From contig NC_052136.2 of NCBI RefSeq assembly GCF_016086655.4, forward strand, positions 47,980,492 through 48,044,491: 64,000 bases of DNA, in the 5' to 3' direction. A model generated the notes under the pieces. It was given only the letters and a program-made list of their open reading frames with translations. It did no database searches and was not told where the DNA came from. The stretch is from Lepeophtheirus salmonis (lineage: Eukaryota; Arthropoda; Copepoda; Siphonostomatoida; Caligidae). The number at the start of each line of letters is the position of its first letter. Within the stretch, counting starts at the first letter, position 1. Positions 1-12,592 of the stretch are shown one piece after another. A program made the position numbers and the translations under genes.

Positions 1-510
1 ATGATATTTTGGTTAAATCTAAGATATAATTGGAGCTTTTACCAAAAATAAAAATAAAACAATAATTTATTATTATTATTTATGGTTAGTTTTTGTTGTT
101 GTTGTTATGGCAGAGAAAGTAAACAAAAAAAAATTACAGAAATATTCCCTTGTGGTTCATTACAATTTCTAACACGAAAGGGGATAGGATGTCTTTTTCA
201 TTAAACCCAAATCAACTGGTCGTGGCTAGACCAATAACATCTTTATCAACATCGACGAACTTTTGTAAGTATTCAAAATAATACACCTAGGACTTTTTTT
301 TTTTTTTTTTGGAGTTGAACATGTGTTCTGTCAGGGGCTTAACTTTAGACATGACTCTCTACTATTTAGTGATAAATAGATATGTGAACGCGTTGAAATT
401 CTCTTGAAGTATAAATTAGAAAAACAATATATTATAATGCTCTTATGAATGTTAATCATTCCTCCCCATTTTGAAAATTCAAACGTATAAAAAAGAAAAA
501 AAACACAGTA
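1..510. other. A+T-rich non-coding flank
   Basis: No gene is visible. The stretch holds short TTA and TTG runs near its start and a poly-T tract at about 294-310. It ends at the terminal repeat of the mariner remnant that starts at 511. Confidence 0.6.
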
Positions 511-1220
511 CCGAGCGGTCTATCAAAACTGAACACATTGAACTTAAAACTTTAACAAGATATAATTTATTAATTAACAATATAGTTTCAACAAAATTAA
601 TACAATAAATAGGTTTCTGCCTGAGGTCTCTTAATTGTTAATATAGCCGTTCTTTGCGAAAATGATAGCTTCCAGGCGGCGGCAGAAGGCCTGGCATCCA
701 TCGCAGATAGTCGTCTGACTTGGCGTCAAGTGCTGACTGACAGTAGCTTTGAGGAGTTTGGTGTTTGGATGACGGACACTACAGGCCTTCCCCTCGACAT
801 GCAACCGAAAGGTGTAGAGCAGGGGGTGACCATCTGGACTGTAAGGGGCCAAAAGTGGCAACAAAGAGTTTAAAATGCTTATTCAGAAGAGTAAGGGAGG
901 ATGTGTTTCTTTCATTGCTTGTGTAAAAAGTGGTCCAGGTTTGCTTTCTTGACAGAGCCCTTTCTTATTCCCCATCGTTTTGGACTTACTATTGGCGTAA
1001 AAGGGTATCCCAAAGACGCCTAACTGCTTAGCGTGAAATAAAAATCGTTATTTACGCTCAAGTCTAATTTTTCCGACTTATACGTAAGAAAGAGCTGAGC
1101 TTTGCTTTGTTTGGTACTATTTTTTTATGCATTGATATATCGAAATATGAGTTAATTTCAATCACTCAAACTTAATTAATTATTGAATTAGTAAGTAAGC
1201 AGATTTCATTGGACCATATT
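511..1220 (-). mobile_element. Degraded, internally deleted mariner-type element
   Basis: This is a Tc1/mariner DNA-transposon remnant that encoded a DDE transposase on the - strand. The end at 511 (CCGAGCGGTC after a TA) and the end near 1220 match the two ends of the better-preserved copy at 31112-31964, including long stretches of the subterminal A+T sequence. The 631-864 reading frame is the transposase C-terminus, with the typical HPNTKLLKATVSQ helix and a closing RRLEAIIFAKNGYI. Near 900-1010 the other strand encodes the N-terminal helix-turn-helix region in broken frames. The catalytic core is missing, so the copy is non-functional. At about 0.7 kb it is roughly half the usual mariner length. 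Confidence 0.75.
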
Positions 1221-1249
1221 AATGAATAAGAAAACTCAAACCCATATCT

Positions 1250-1358
1250 TTATATACGAGTATAATATTAATTTTGTTGAAATTCTATTGTTAATTAATA
1301 AATTATATTTTGTTTAAGTTTAAAATTCAAAGTTTTCATATTTTAATGTACCACTTGG
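1250..1358 (+). mobile_element. Solo 3' end of the same mariner family
   Basis: This segment is similar over its length to the last 100 bp of the mariner at 31112-31964. It ends in CCACTTGG followed by a TA dinucleotide, as expected for a mariner terminus with its target site. It lies 30 bp beyond the 5' end of the element at 511-1220, in the opposite orientation, with no transposase attached. It is a fragment of a second insertion. Confidence 0.65.
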
Positions 1359-4300
1359 TAGTTCTTCTTGGACGAGCCTTGCCCCGTATTCCACCACAAA
1401 TCGACTTATATGCTCAATGAAAAATGACAACAACAATAGAAAAGGGGCAATAAGGCCATGAGGAATAATTCTACATTGCTCGTTGCATCAAAATTCGATC
1501 TAATAACACTTTTTCTCTTCGTTTAAAGTAATAACGGACTAATTTAATATAAAAAAGAGGAACTGACTTAAAACTTTTATTATTGTTATAAATATTGATT
1601 TAATAATCAATAGTTTGAAATAAAAAAACCTGAGAATAACTGATGATATTACCTATATTTTTCTTAGATGAAAAGTAATTTAAAAAAATAAAAAATGATG
1701 ATAATATTTGATGTATGAATCTATTAATCAAACTTTAATTAAATATTAAGAGTATTTTTCTACAAATATTAATATTTCTATAGGTATTTACTTTTACAGA
1801 TCTGCAATAAAATCAAGTAGAACTTCTAAATTTCCTTTTTATTTTTTAACTTTATTCATTCTAGAGAGATTACATACAAAACATTTATAAATAAAGATTT
1901 GAATTTATAATTAGGTATCTCAAAAAAAGTTCTCCCACGAAAATAGTTCAGATATTTGAGACATATAATGATTAATAAAATTACTCAACTAGAATATATC
2001 TATACTTTTATCAAATTATTCCAAAAGATCACTTCAAATGAATTGCTTTTAAATTGACTATGAACTAATCTGTGAAATTAATTAAACTACTTAAAAAAAT
2101 TGAAAAAATAAAACAAACTAAATATGTGAAATTTATTCATTTTAATACTTTCTAAAATTGCTAAGTAATCGACGGAAGAAATTTAAACTTTTATCTGAAC
2201 AAGAGGAATAATATCTTATTAGATCTCCAGCACAGTTTTATGAAGTGAAACCAATATTAAAAATCTTGATTAAAGAGGATGAATATCTGATAACAGCTAC
2301 AATCATTATTTTTCTAAGAGTTTCTACCCTGACTGGCTCTACAATAGTAAATGAAGCGTTTGCAGTTTGAAATATCCTGTTCAAATATACCATTTATTTC
2401 GAAGTGAGTCCGAATAACAATAAAGGTGTGACAAATTTTTTGTAATCTTTGGAACATTTAGTGTGATATACTATATTACAATTTTGAAGCTGGGCAACTG
2501 GCAAAAGCGTGAATTATTGAATTAAACATTTTACCACAATCCTTACAAGGAGCTTAAAAATGAATGCAGTCTGCTGAAGTTTGAAATTGGACGGTAATTT
2601 TGTTTCCATTCTTTATGTTCAAGATTGAGAACCTAATTCTGTTTGTCTGTTCACAAGGTAAATATAATAACTCCAGAAAATAAGAATATATTCTTGTAGC
2701 TTCTGCTCCTGTTTGAGACAAATAATTCATTACCAAGTGTCACGGTGCATGTGGCAAATGATTTAACACTACTTTTTAATTGGGAAGATAAATTTTTCGT
2801 AACTAAACACTGGATTGTTCTAAAATTGTTAGAGATCAGTTAAAAGATCTACTTCTCAAGATCAATGCCCGCACGTGCTAAACACTATTTTGAAAAATAC
2901 GCCATTAGGTTGAAAAAGCCCAACAGAGTTCGGTTTTGAAAAATATGCATGATTAAGTGCCCTTTTTTTACATTGAAATATCTAAATAAGGAGAAAAAGG
3001 TAGAAAATATGGTGTGTAGGGAAATTCAAAAAATATTATCTTTATTTAGGTATATTTTTTCTTATCTGAGATAACGCCTCATAAGTACAAACATATAGAC
3101 ACTTTCTTACAAATTCTGGTAAATTCAACATTTCAGTTTACAATGACACAAATTATAGTTTGGCGTAATGGTACAAATTCATGATACAAAACAATAATGT
3201 TCAGATATTTTTATTAAAAAAAGTCTTTAGATTTCGAAACTACTGTCTTCCCTAGGACTCAAAAACAAATACTGAAAGTGCATATGAACTTCTATTCTTT
3301 GTTCATATTTTTAGTAAAAAAACTATCAAAAACTATTTAAATACCAATAACCAAATTTAGTACCATAATTATTGCAATCTTTGTTGTTTTTATGATTGAC
3401 ATTTTTTGTGTGTGTGTGGGGGGGGTCTAGTTCAGAAATTTGAAGTTTTTTGTCTTCAAATGGTTCAGTATTGTAAACAAATAATTACACTTTAAAGGCC
3501 AACTTTGTACAGTACTATTTTAATACGTCAAAACCCCTATAATACCCATATGCCGAAGAGCACTAGTCTGAATGATGTATGAATTATTTTAAAATGAATT
3601 CTCATTGTGTATTTTCCATATGATTGTTTTTACTTTTATTGTAAATATTCAATTACGTTTAATTAATTCAATAATTCTTTTTAAACACAAATATAATTCT
3701 TAATGAGACTTATTCTAAAATGTAAAATTATTAATAATATTTCATAAATTTTTTTAATGCGTATAATTTGATTTGTTATTTCATTAATCTCCTGTATTTG
3801 TAATAAAAAATAAACGGAACAAAACAATTTCCTATTTTATTTTTTTGATAAAACTTTTCCTTCAAAAAAAAAAGACTAGAGCAATATATAGCATTGACAA
3901 TAAATTATGAAAGTAATTTTGATGTAAAACTTTTTGAATTTTTTTTTTTACATATAAATAAAAATGGGTCTGTAATTTTTATCATGGATTTATTGGAAGC
4001 TCAATTTGCAATTATGCTGACTCATTTTCTGAAGTAATTCAAAAAAAAAAAATAATTTAAAGTAATTTGACTTCAAGTCAAAAATAGTCAAGGCAATTAG
4101 TAATTATTACGACAAATAGTATTAAAATTGAATCTAAAATCTTATATGTACTTATGAGTTGCCAGCAAACATTTTTTCCCCATATAGCAATCTATGCCCA
4201 ATTAGAAAACAATGATCAAGCATGTTTGGACACTGTTTTTACATCTAAATTGCAGCGTTCTTTTCTAATTGTTCGAATTACAATTGTGGTAGGGCTTTAA

Positions 4301-6653
4301 ATTTTGTCCACAAGTCATATTTTCTCTTTTTTCAAAAAAAAGATATGCAACACCCTAAAATTGAAATTAAATCCTTGCAAACTTTTAACAATAAGTATGT
4401 ACACAATTTCTGAGAAGCTATGAAATATTGTAGCAAATATATGGGTTAAAATGTTTATAAGTATATTGATAATTAGCTTTTTTACATCAATTACCCTATT
4501 TTCAGAACTTCAATATAGCCTTTTTCTCTCGCCCCAAATTATTGTTAATATATTGTGCTGGCAAAAACTATTTAATTTCATCTTGACACATTGTAATATT
4601 TAATTGACATTTTTAATATATATATAATTAGTTATGATTCTTGGAGCATTATGTACATCCATGTACATCCAGTAAGACTACACCATTTACTCAAGTGGGA
4701 CGATAAACCTTCATTTTAAGCCGATTAAGTATTTCATAAACCATTTATTTAATTGACATCCAATATTTAATAAATTAAGCATTATAATAACAATATATTT
4801 CTCAAACGGTTTCTAGTGAATTACATTTTCTATAATACAAATTATAGTCCTTTCTGAAGAAAAAGAAAAAGAAAATATCAATGAACTGTAGAAAGAACAA
4901 TAAATATATTTACCATTAAAGTACAAGTAGACATATGAGGTGGTTACTATAGTTTATAAATTTTAGCACTCAGATTGTGATGATGGGTTTTGATTTCTTT
5001 TATCTCAAAGTACATTAACATAATTTTTATTACAAAAAATTATCTTTTTTGAGCCTAAAAATAACTTTTTTAAACTATTAATAAGTCTTGACAACCTAAC
5101 GAACATACCTAATTATTTTGTCAAGGAACAAAACTTATAGAATGGACCTTATGAATATTACTCTAATATAAATTCTAGCAAACCTAACTTGCTTATTATA
5201 TATTCTTTATTCAATAAATATTAGAAACTTAATTGACCATAAATAAATCAAAATCGACCTTTTTTAAAGCCAATTTATTTAAATTGAAATATAAGGTATA
5301 TACTATAAGTTCAGCTTTACTCTAAAACATTTGAAGAAAAAAAAATATATATAAGCATCTATGTAAGCTCCTTCATTTTACTAGCTTTTTTGGTGGTTAT
5401 ATACATTTTTTAATAAATATAATCAAAATAACATAATAAATAATTCCTTTTTTAAATGCTGAAATGTTTTTATCGATTTATTATTTACTTTAATTTTCGT
5501 ATATCATTTTTTTATATCGAAATATGGCACTGAATCTTAGTTATACCCTAAAAACTTGATTTAAAAAAAAAAAAGTTTAAAAGGCCAAACCTTCATTGAT
5601 TGAAAGTATTAATGGTCATATTTGTGTTCTACTACTTAAATAACATAAATAAATGTGGGTTTCAGTCTGCGAGCGTTCCAATACCTTCATTTTGTTGCAT
5701 AGTGTTAATAAACAAAACTGAAAAAATTCATATATATATATTGAATCTGGAAACATTTATCTACAAAATATAAAAAATGCTATTTATGTTTAATTGATCT
5801 TTTAAGAGAAAAATAAAACAAAATTATAAAAATGTCGTTAAAAATAATTATAAAAGAAGCACTCTCCTGTTCACAAAAGAATGAATCTTTGCATTTTTAG
5901 TGTCATTTTATTATTTTGAAATAAACCCTTTATAGTTAATATTCATGATTTTGGTTTGCATTAGAATAAATTGACTCTAAGAACCACAATGAGAATGTAT
6001 TTAACAAATTTCAAATTATAACAGTAAAATATTCGAGTTATTCCTTATGTCAAAGTTATAAAACAGTAGGATTACGAACCCTTTTTTGCTAACCATCAGA
6101 AAGTTATAGAACTACAAAATACCTTTAATAAGTAGTTTTTTGTCTTTTTTTACCTTCATAACCTTACCTTACAAAATTTTACTATTTTAACAAAATATCT
6201 CTTTATTTTTATTATTCAAAAAAGCTATAAACAAAATGAATCTAGAACTTGGTAAATCTCAAATAAGTTAATTTTTTATAAGGAATCAATTTTCTAATGA
6301 AATAAATCAAATTGAATTAACATTTAGTTATTTCAATTTGTGGCATGATACTAAAAAAGAATAGAAAATTTGGATCAATGTAAAATCATAAATCCATTGT
6401 TTACTTTATGAATCATAATCAATTTAACTTATTATTATTTCAGAAAAATGAACATATAGTAAATATTCCTCCTTAATTATTTTGGCAAATTCACCTTGAA
6501 CAAATACTTACTACTCACAATCAATGTTGTATTAAATTGATTAATATTTTTATAAACAAAAATATTTAATTTCTCTTGACTCTAATTTTAGATTCAGCCC
6601 CTATTTTTAATTTAATTATTTAAGAGTTTAGCTTTGTTTTTTGTATATTATAG
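1359..6653. other. Long A+T-rich stretch without visible gene
   Basis: No open frame here resembles a known protein and no splice-bounded exon could be defended. It contains a short TG run followed by a run of eight G (about 3407-3425) and many poly-A and poly-T tracts. Because the bZIP exon at 6654 starts at a splice acceptor, at least the last part must be intron of that gene. Confidence 0.5.
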
Positions 6654-7012
6654 CACACTCAACAACTTCGCAACTTCTTCAAAGGAATCCTTCAACCTTC
6701 CCTCTTTGCCACCACTTCACTGAAGCAGCCATTCGAGACTCTTTTGGTTTGAAGAAAAGACAAAGGGGACGTAAGAGGCCCATTCCTCCGGAAGAAAAGG
6801 ATCAAAGGTACTATGAGCGAAGAGCACGTAATAATCTGGCTGCGAAGAAATCTCGCGATCAAAGAAAAATGAGAGAAAGTAGAATTGCTCTTCGTGCATC
6901 ATTTTTGGTGAAGGAAAATGTTATTTTGAGAGCACAAATTGCAGCTTTTGGACTGGAGAGACAATCTTTGCAAAAACTAATTCTTGAAAGACAGAAAGCA
7001 CTCATTCAATAA
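6654..7012 (+). CDS. bZIP transcription factor (PAR/CES-2/HLF-like), terminal coding exon
   Basis: This exon encodes the DNA-binding and dimerisation part of a nuclear basic leucine-zipper factor. About 118 residues are open up to TAA at 7010-7012. A lysine/arginine- and proline-rich extension (RGRKRPIPPEEKDQRYYERR) leads into the basic region at about 6809-6868, with core NNLAAKKSRDQR. The zipper follows (RASFLVKENVILRAQI), with hydrophobic residues at heptad spacing. YYERR, SRDQR and RASFL.KEN are characteristic of the PAR/CES-2 group (HLF, DBP, TEF, Pdp1); NFIL3/vrille is more distant. The exon starts after a TATTATAG acceptor (AG at 6652-6653), so an in-frame TTG at 6641 is intronic and not a start. 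An unusual feature is leucine where family members usually have glutamate or arginine in NNxAAK. The upstream exons are missing. Confidence 0.85.
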
Positions 7013-7257
7013 TCAAAATATTGAAAATATCAGTCATTTTCTCCCTTTTCCCGCTTTGTCTCTCTCTCCGTAGCACAATTATTATATTTATATAAATATT
7101 TGTATGTGTAAGCATCCTTAATGGAAAACTATTACAATGATATATTTCAAATATTTATATTTTTCTTTTGGCCAACATAGTAGCACTATAATTTGTATTT
7201 TATCAATTTATTTGTGATCTTGTAACAAAAACAAATATAACTATTCATGTATGTCAA

Positions 7258-7263
7258 AATAAA
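7258..7263 (+). promoter_or_regulatory. Possible poly(A) signal of the bZIP gene
   Basis: AATAAA lies about 245 bp after the bZIP stop codon, in A+T-rich sequence that would be its 3' untranslated region. In such A+T-rich DNA the hexamer is common by chance, so distance and strand are the only support. Confidence 0.4.
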
Positions 7264-8974
7264 TAATAAGTTTTATAAGTAATAAATACTTGAACTGTGA
7301 ACACAAAAGCAAAAATAATTAAACTTCGACGAATATTCATCAATTTTCAATAGAAAATCATTATTATTAACTCTTTACAGGCACCGTATACCGGTTAAAG
7401 TATTGAAAATTGATCGTCACAATAAAAGAACATGTTTCATTTGAAAAAACATATTCGGGTCAATATAAATATTTTAACCGTTTGTTACTTTACCCCCCTA
7501 GACTTAAAAAAAATAACTTCTTATTCTATCGAATCTACATTTTATCGCTAATACTTTTCAATATGCTCCTGAAATATTACACTGTTTAGGATTTAAACGT
7601 ACATTTTAGAATTCTTAATCGAGGTTTTGTTATTTTAATTAGCTGTTTTCCTTAAAAAAAGTCCTTTCATTATTTTCCCTTTAGATTACTTAGATTTAAT
7701 GGCATCTAGGAAAATAGTGGACACTCAAGGCAATGATGGTAAGACTTTTCAGTTCTCAATTCTGATTAGCTTAAAATTAAAAACTGCTACATGCTCCTCC
7801 AGACACGCAGCAAAATTATGAACATTGTAATATTGTTCATTTTATATAATACAAGTAATCTCAACAAAACTAAGAAATACTAATTCTATCAAATAAAAGG
7901 AATTTTTCTCCTTCTCTTGATTAGTGTTTAAGATTAATTTTCTGTTGACGCACCACAAATTTGAATGAAAGTTACTCCACATTATGTATGCACTTGCAGA
8001 CATTAGCATATTTAAAATATCATTTTATGTTTTTCTTTTTCTGTACCATCAGCAATAATACTAGATTTTTTTGTCAATAATAATGATTTTTCACATATTA
8101 AATCTTAATGGTGCAATGAACGTTGATTATTTATCCTCTAATTATTTCCTGTTATGCTGTAATTATACTATTAAGTAAAGGATAGTCTTTAAATTACGAA
8201 AAATGATATAATTAGCCAAAATAACTATACCAATGTAAGTCTTTTTTCTTTCTTTGATAAAAAAAGTTAAGATTTACAATTAAAACTGCTATTTGACAAA
8301 TGTAAATGATATAATCCCAAAGTTTTAGTATTAATATAAAATTGAAGATTTTATTATGAATATATATTTTGTCTAGAAAAAACACTTTAGCGAATATTTT
8401 ATACAACTAATCAAAAATATATTTTGGATAAAAGTTATTATAGTTGTTTAGGTTCATAAATAGGACATATAATTGGCCCTGTTCTGTTCTAATCAGTCTA
8501 GTCTATGATGTGGGTCCTTGAAAAACATACAAATTTTAAACATCTTCGATAATCCTAACTTCTGTATGAATTGGTTGGTTGGTAATTTTTTTGTCCTGGG
8601 TTATCGCTTTTTACATTGTTATATTCCATTTCAAGGCGGAGTTGAAAGTATGGACAATGGATATGAATTTAAAGATTTGTGTTCACAGGCTATGAAATAG
8701 GTAAAAAAGAACCCCTAAAAATTAAAACGTATTTAAATAAATAATAAACTTTTGAACTGTTTTAATCCTTAAATCATTTCAATTTTATATCATTTTCTTA
8801 ACTATTGATATACATTTTGCACTCGTAAATAAATCGTTTCAACAAGAAATAATGTGTATGTTAGAAAGAATGCATAATCGCGGACAACATTTACAAAGTC
8901 ATCAAGAGCTCAAACATGATTAAGGTTAGAACCTTAAAATTTACCAATTATTGAAAAAAATAGATATTTTCTCT
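7264..8974. other. A+T-rich intergenic stretch
   Basis: No gene is supported. The only exon-like feature is a 54-bp segment at 7685-7738 between a TTTCCCTTTAG acceptor and a GTAAGA donor, treated as a weak finding. The 60-64 residue frames at 8212-8700 are low-complexity and resemble nothing I know. Confidence 0.5.
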
Positions 8975-9553
8975 TTAAAATTCAAAATGTTGACCCTTAG
9001 CCTCAATTACAGCCTCTACAAGAGATCGGAATACCATCCATACTCTGATGACATACTCATTAGACATGGATATCCACTCCCTCTCAATGGAGTTCTTCAG
9101 ATCAACTGTACTGCTGAGGGGGACAAAACATACCTTTGCATTATTGGGCTCCCAAATTTCTTAGTCAACTGGGTTCAGATCTGGTTAATGAGGAGACCAC
9201 AATGTCCAGCGTCAGAAGTTAGCTTAATTCTCCCTGTTTGGGTGACCTTTGACTTATGGCCAGTGCAAAAGTCTTGCTGCCACACATAATTGCCCTTCGG
9301 ATAGTTAACATCAAGCCAAGGCATTACTGTAGTCTTCCTAACGTCCAAGTAAAACTTAGTACTTATCTTGAGGCTCATTTCCAAGAAGAACAGGGACATT
9401 GGCAGTTGGGTTCTCCTCAACGCATTATACTCAAAACGTCTTCTTCATCCTCAAAATAGTTGACTTGTTCAGTTCCACAATCTTGACGACCTCACAAAAT
9501 GCTTGAATTCCTGTGTGAAGCAAATCAAGCATTTTGTGTTTCTTCGACGACAT
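8975..9553 (-). pseudogene. Mariner-type transposase pseudogene, internal deletion
   Basis: This is a broken DDE transposase reading from ATG at 9551-9553 to TAA at 8975-8977. The N-terminus has a recognition helix-turn-helix (KHKMLDLLHTGIQAF, then KIVELNKSTILRMKK). The sequence then jumps almost directly to the catalytic region, with NYVWQQDFCTGHKSK standing for the usual WQQDSAPAHKAK and PDLNPVD for the last catalytic motif. The C-terminus (VFRSLVEAVIEAKGQHFEF) is intact. Several stops and at least one frameshift interrupt it, and the first catalytic aspartate block is lost. The internal deletion and frame breaks make it non-functional. I could not define terminal repeats. Confidence 0.8.
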
Positions 9554-10389
9554 CACGAAACTGACTTTGTGTACGAAAAGCTGTATGACGTAAAAAGGAA
9601 GATATTAAAACTGCTGTTGGGAAAAAATGTATGTTTTATTGTCTTATGTTAATTTATTTGAGTTTTAAATGCTTCATGCATTTTTGCTTATGGACACTGT
9701 GATGTGTTATGCTTATAATTCTGTAATTAGCAATCAATAGGATACAAAAGAATATTCTATAACAACATAATTTATTTGTTCTTTGCGTATATGATACAGT
9801 TAATCCATCTATATTTTTTTATGAATTATGTTTACTAAGGAAGGCACATTTTAGTAATTCCTGTATTTGCAATGAAGACAATAAAATATGCCAAATTGTA
9901 AATAGGAGTAAAATGAACCCTGGAAAAATTGTACATGCAGTAAATATTCAGGTATTTTAACAGTTAACTGTTTTGAGAAAAACATTGACTTTATTTAGTA
10001 CTTTTGACAAAATATGTAAATTTATATGCTTGATAAGGAAATTGTTTGAGTATTCCTATTTTTTTATATTTTGCTTTTTGTTATACAAATTGAATAATCT
10101 TGCATCTTGATTCATAAAAAATATCTTATACATTGTAATCCTATCCTACAAAACTGATGCATTTATGAACATGTATGAAATATTTTTATGCAAGTATTCA
10201 TACATACAAACAAATATGCATAAAAATATATATGCATATTTATGCAAAGACTTTATTTAATTGTTAAACCTTCTTTTGGGAATTTTATCATGTTTATGAG
10301 TAAATAAATACTGTTAATTGTTAAAATAAGAAGTTAACATTAAAAACAATTTCATATATTTAATGACACAAATCAAATATTTGGAATTT
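9554..10389. other. A+T-rich intergenic stretch
   Basis: No gene or RNA gene is visible. It contains several ATGCATA/TATGCAT-type short palindromes around 10190-10245 and otherwise ordinary A+T-rich sequence. The part next to 9553 is probably 5' untranslated sequence of the adjacent mariner remnant. Confidence 0.5.
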
Positions 10390-11124
10390 CAGGGTGAGGA
10401 CAAAAAAATAAAAATCCTCTTTGAGGTCGTCTAGCTTCTGTTCTAAAAGTTTAATCATTTTTACTTTGTGCGATTCAAAAGAGCTGACAAAAAAGTACAA
10501 TTTGATAATTGTTTTGTCATTGTTCAATCTAAAATGTTCGAGCAAAAAGAAAAATGCAGAGAGAGCTCGATCTCGGTCAAGAAGATCTTTACAATCATCG
10601 CTACTCTGAACAGGAGACATGATCACTTCTTGGCTGAATCAAGAATTTAGGTTGTGGGAACCTTCCAGGACAAAATATCTAGCTCAGATCAAGTCATCGG
10701 CGTCGTGGCGTCTGACGGGAGCAAGATAACTCCCTACTTCTTCTTGTCCAACGAGAAAGTCAACACAGATGTCCACTATAAGGTCCTCGCGTAACATATA
10801 TTGCCATGGTTGAAGAACCTGTTTCCCAGAGAAAACAATGTGTTTACCAAGACGGCACTCCGGCACACACGTGTAGGAAGGTGCAGCATTTCTGCACGGA
10901 GAAAATGGCTGCCTTCTGGCAGGTAGACTTCTAGCCTAACTTCTGTTAGTTCCCATATTGAAGCCATCATTCAAATGGAGGGGGACCTATCGAATAAAAA
11001 TTACGAATATTTTTTTAATTACCAACTTCAGTATCGAAAATTTGCCATAAAAATGGCACAAATTAAAAAAAAATAAAAGGGAAAACGGCCTTTAAAATGT
11101 TATAATTTTTGATTCCTCACACTG
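10390..11124 (+). mobile_element. Mariner-type element, deleted, with readable terminal repeats
   Basis: The ends are imperfect inverted repeats. The left starts CAGGGTGAGGACAAAAA and the right, read on the - strand, starts CAGTGTGAGGAATCAAAAA, with a TA next to the right end. Inside, on the + strand, broken frames encode the middle of a DDE transposase: VIGVVASDGSKITPYFF, then EKVNTDVHYKVLA, HILPWLKNLFPRENNVFTK and a damaged ALRHTRVG where QDGAPAHTA would stand. Stops interrupt it repeatedly, and the N-terminal DNA-binding domain and the C-terminus are lost. At 735 bp it is about half the expected length, an internally deleted, inactive copy. Confidence 0.75.
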
Positions 11125-11237
11125 TACATAAGTATTCCAAAATAGTATCTATTAGAAACCATAAGTTACTCTAACGATTTCACTTCCCAAAAAATTGAAA
11201 TCAAATTGATATTGCTATCAAACTAAACCCACTAGAA

Positions 11238-11252
11238 CAGTGGTTCTCAAAA
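11238..11252 (+). mobile_element. hAT-like terminal motif (isolated)
   Basis: CAGTGGTTCTCAAAA matches the consensus terminus of many animal hAT transposons (CAGNGGTTCTCAAA). I did not find a matching inverted end or any hAT transposase nearby, so this is either an orphan end or chance. Confidence 0.3.
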
Positions 11253-11509
11253 TCAATTCCTTCCATAGCACCTTAAGAAATATCAAAATTTAAGCATTGA
11301 GAACAGTTTTGGCCATGACATTCCAAGTATGTAGAGACTTTTAACTTTTGCCTTACTTTAAAATTGGAAGAATAAATAATGTATTCTCACAATCGAACAA
11401 TTTATATAACTTAAGGTTACTGCATACAAAACCGACTATATTTTAATTCTGTGACATTCAATTTCAATAATGGCCCCCTAAAAGTTTATATAGTTTAAAC
11501 TTGTGGTTG

Positions 11510-11760
11510 TGGGTGCTATAAGTCGTAACAGTACGTCTTTAATCATTATTTCTGCAGGATTGGGGGAAACTCTCTTACTGCCACGTCCAGGGACGGGTGC
11601 CAGCAGTCTCCTTAATCCAAGGTACTACAACGGTCTCGATAAAAATCAACAAACAGTCAATGTTTGGAGACATTACAGTGGCCAGTAACATAGATTCTAT
11701 GACCTTTAAAACATCTTGGGGACTCATGGCAATCTACTTGTTGTTCTGCCGATTATTTTA
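11510..11760 (-). pseudogene. Mariner-type transposase fragment (central DDE region)
   Basis: On the - strand a short frame reads FIETVVVPWIKETAGTRPW followed by TWQ and a stop, then ESFPQSCRN. This matches the segment that precedes and includes the second catalytic aspartate in mariner transposases (..ETVVKPWI..GRPYVWQQDSAPSHTS). A stop occurs where the second Q of WQQD should be and the aspartate itself is lost. Nothing before or after is recognisable and no terminal repeats were found, so this is a decayed scrap. Confidence 0.6.
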
Positions 11761-12592
11761 TTACATAAACATAAATTAGTTTTTTGAAAATCTTCCCATT
11801 CTCTCTTGTATTCTTCTGGTCCACCTGCTCAAATCAATTTATCCGTATTCATCATATGTGACTCCATGTTAGTGAGTCGCTTACTAAATTAATTGTTATC
11901 AATTTAAAAATAAATTATTATTTTGTCACGTGTGTTTTTTGTGTATATGTATAAATATAAGTGGTTTTGTAAAGTAAAAGTTATAAATTCCAAACATATA
12001 GTGCGCCTTTTACATAAATCAACGATTGTAAATTCACAAAACTTTCATACAAAAACTACATTAACTAAACAAGTACCTTTATATGTAAACAATTATCTTG
12101 TAATGGATATTAAAGAAAAAAGATGCCTTAAAATTACAATAGTATATACGTATATTATCCAATAATTCATAAATCTCTTTGATGCTATTTGTATTTGATT
12201 TGATGATTTACAATATTTTTAATAATTTATCTGTATATAAATATCAACCAAATATAACGTAAGTTAAAAACTGTTTTTGAACAATTATTATTTTATGTAC
12301 CTACTTAATCAAAATATTATACCTTAGTACTTCATGACAGAGACAGCAAATTTCCTCTTGTTAATCATTCATCTTGAGATGCAACAGCGGTAATGTTTTT
12401 CATGCATACACATACACATACCTTATGTTTAGACAACCATGAATTGAACACTTAAGATTTTTTATTCTCTATATATTACCTTTTAGAAATTGCATTGAAT
12501 TTTTCAAAATCAATTCATAAATAACTTTAATATTAAATTAATGAAATAATTTTGTCACATCAATGGATTAAATATGTGATAGAATATCTATA
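11761..12592. other. A+T-rich intergenic stretch
   Basis: No gene is supported. The 80-residue frame at 11923-12165 is lysine/threonine/tyrosine-rich, has no recognisable motif and lies in sequence of the same composition as its surroundings. Confidence 0.5.

Noticed and set aside
6717..6902. 61-residue - strand frame opposite the bZIP exon
   Set aside because: Antisense shadow of a clearly coding exon.
9256..9459. 67-residue + strand frame
   Set aside because: Antisense shadow of the mariner pseudogene on the - strand.
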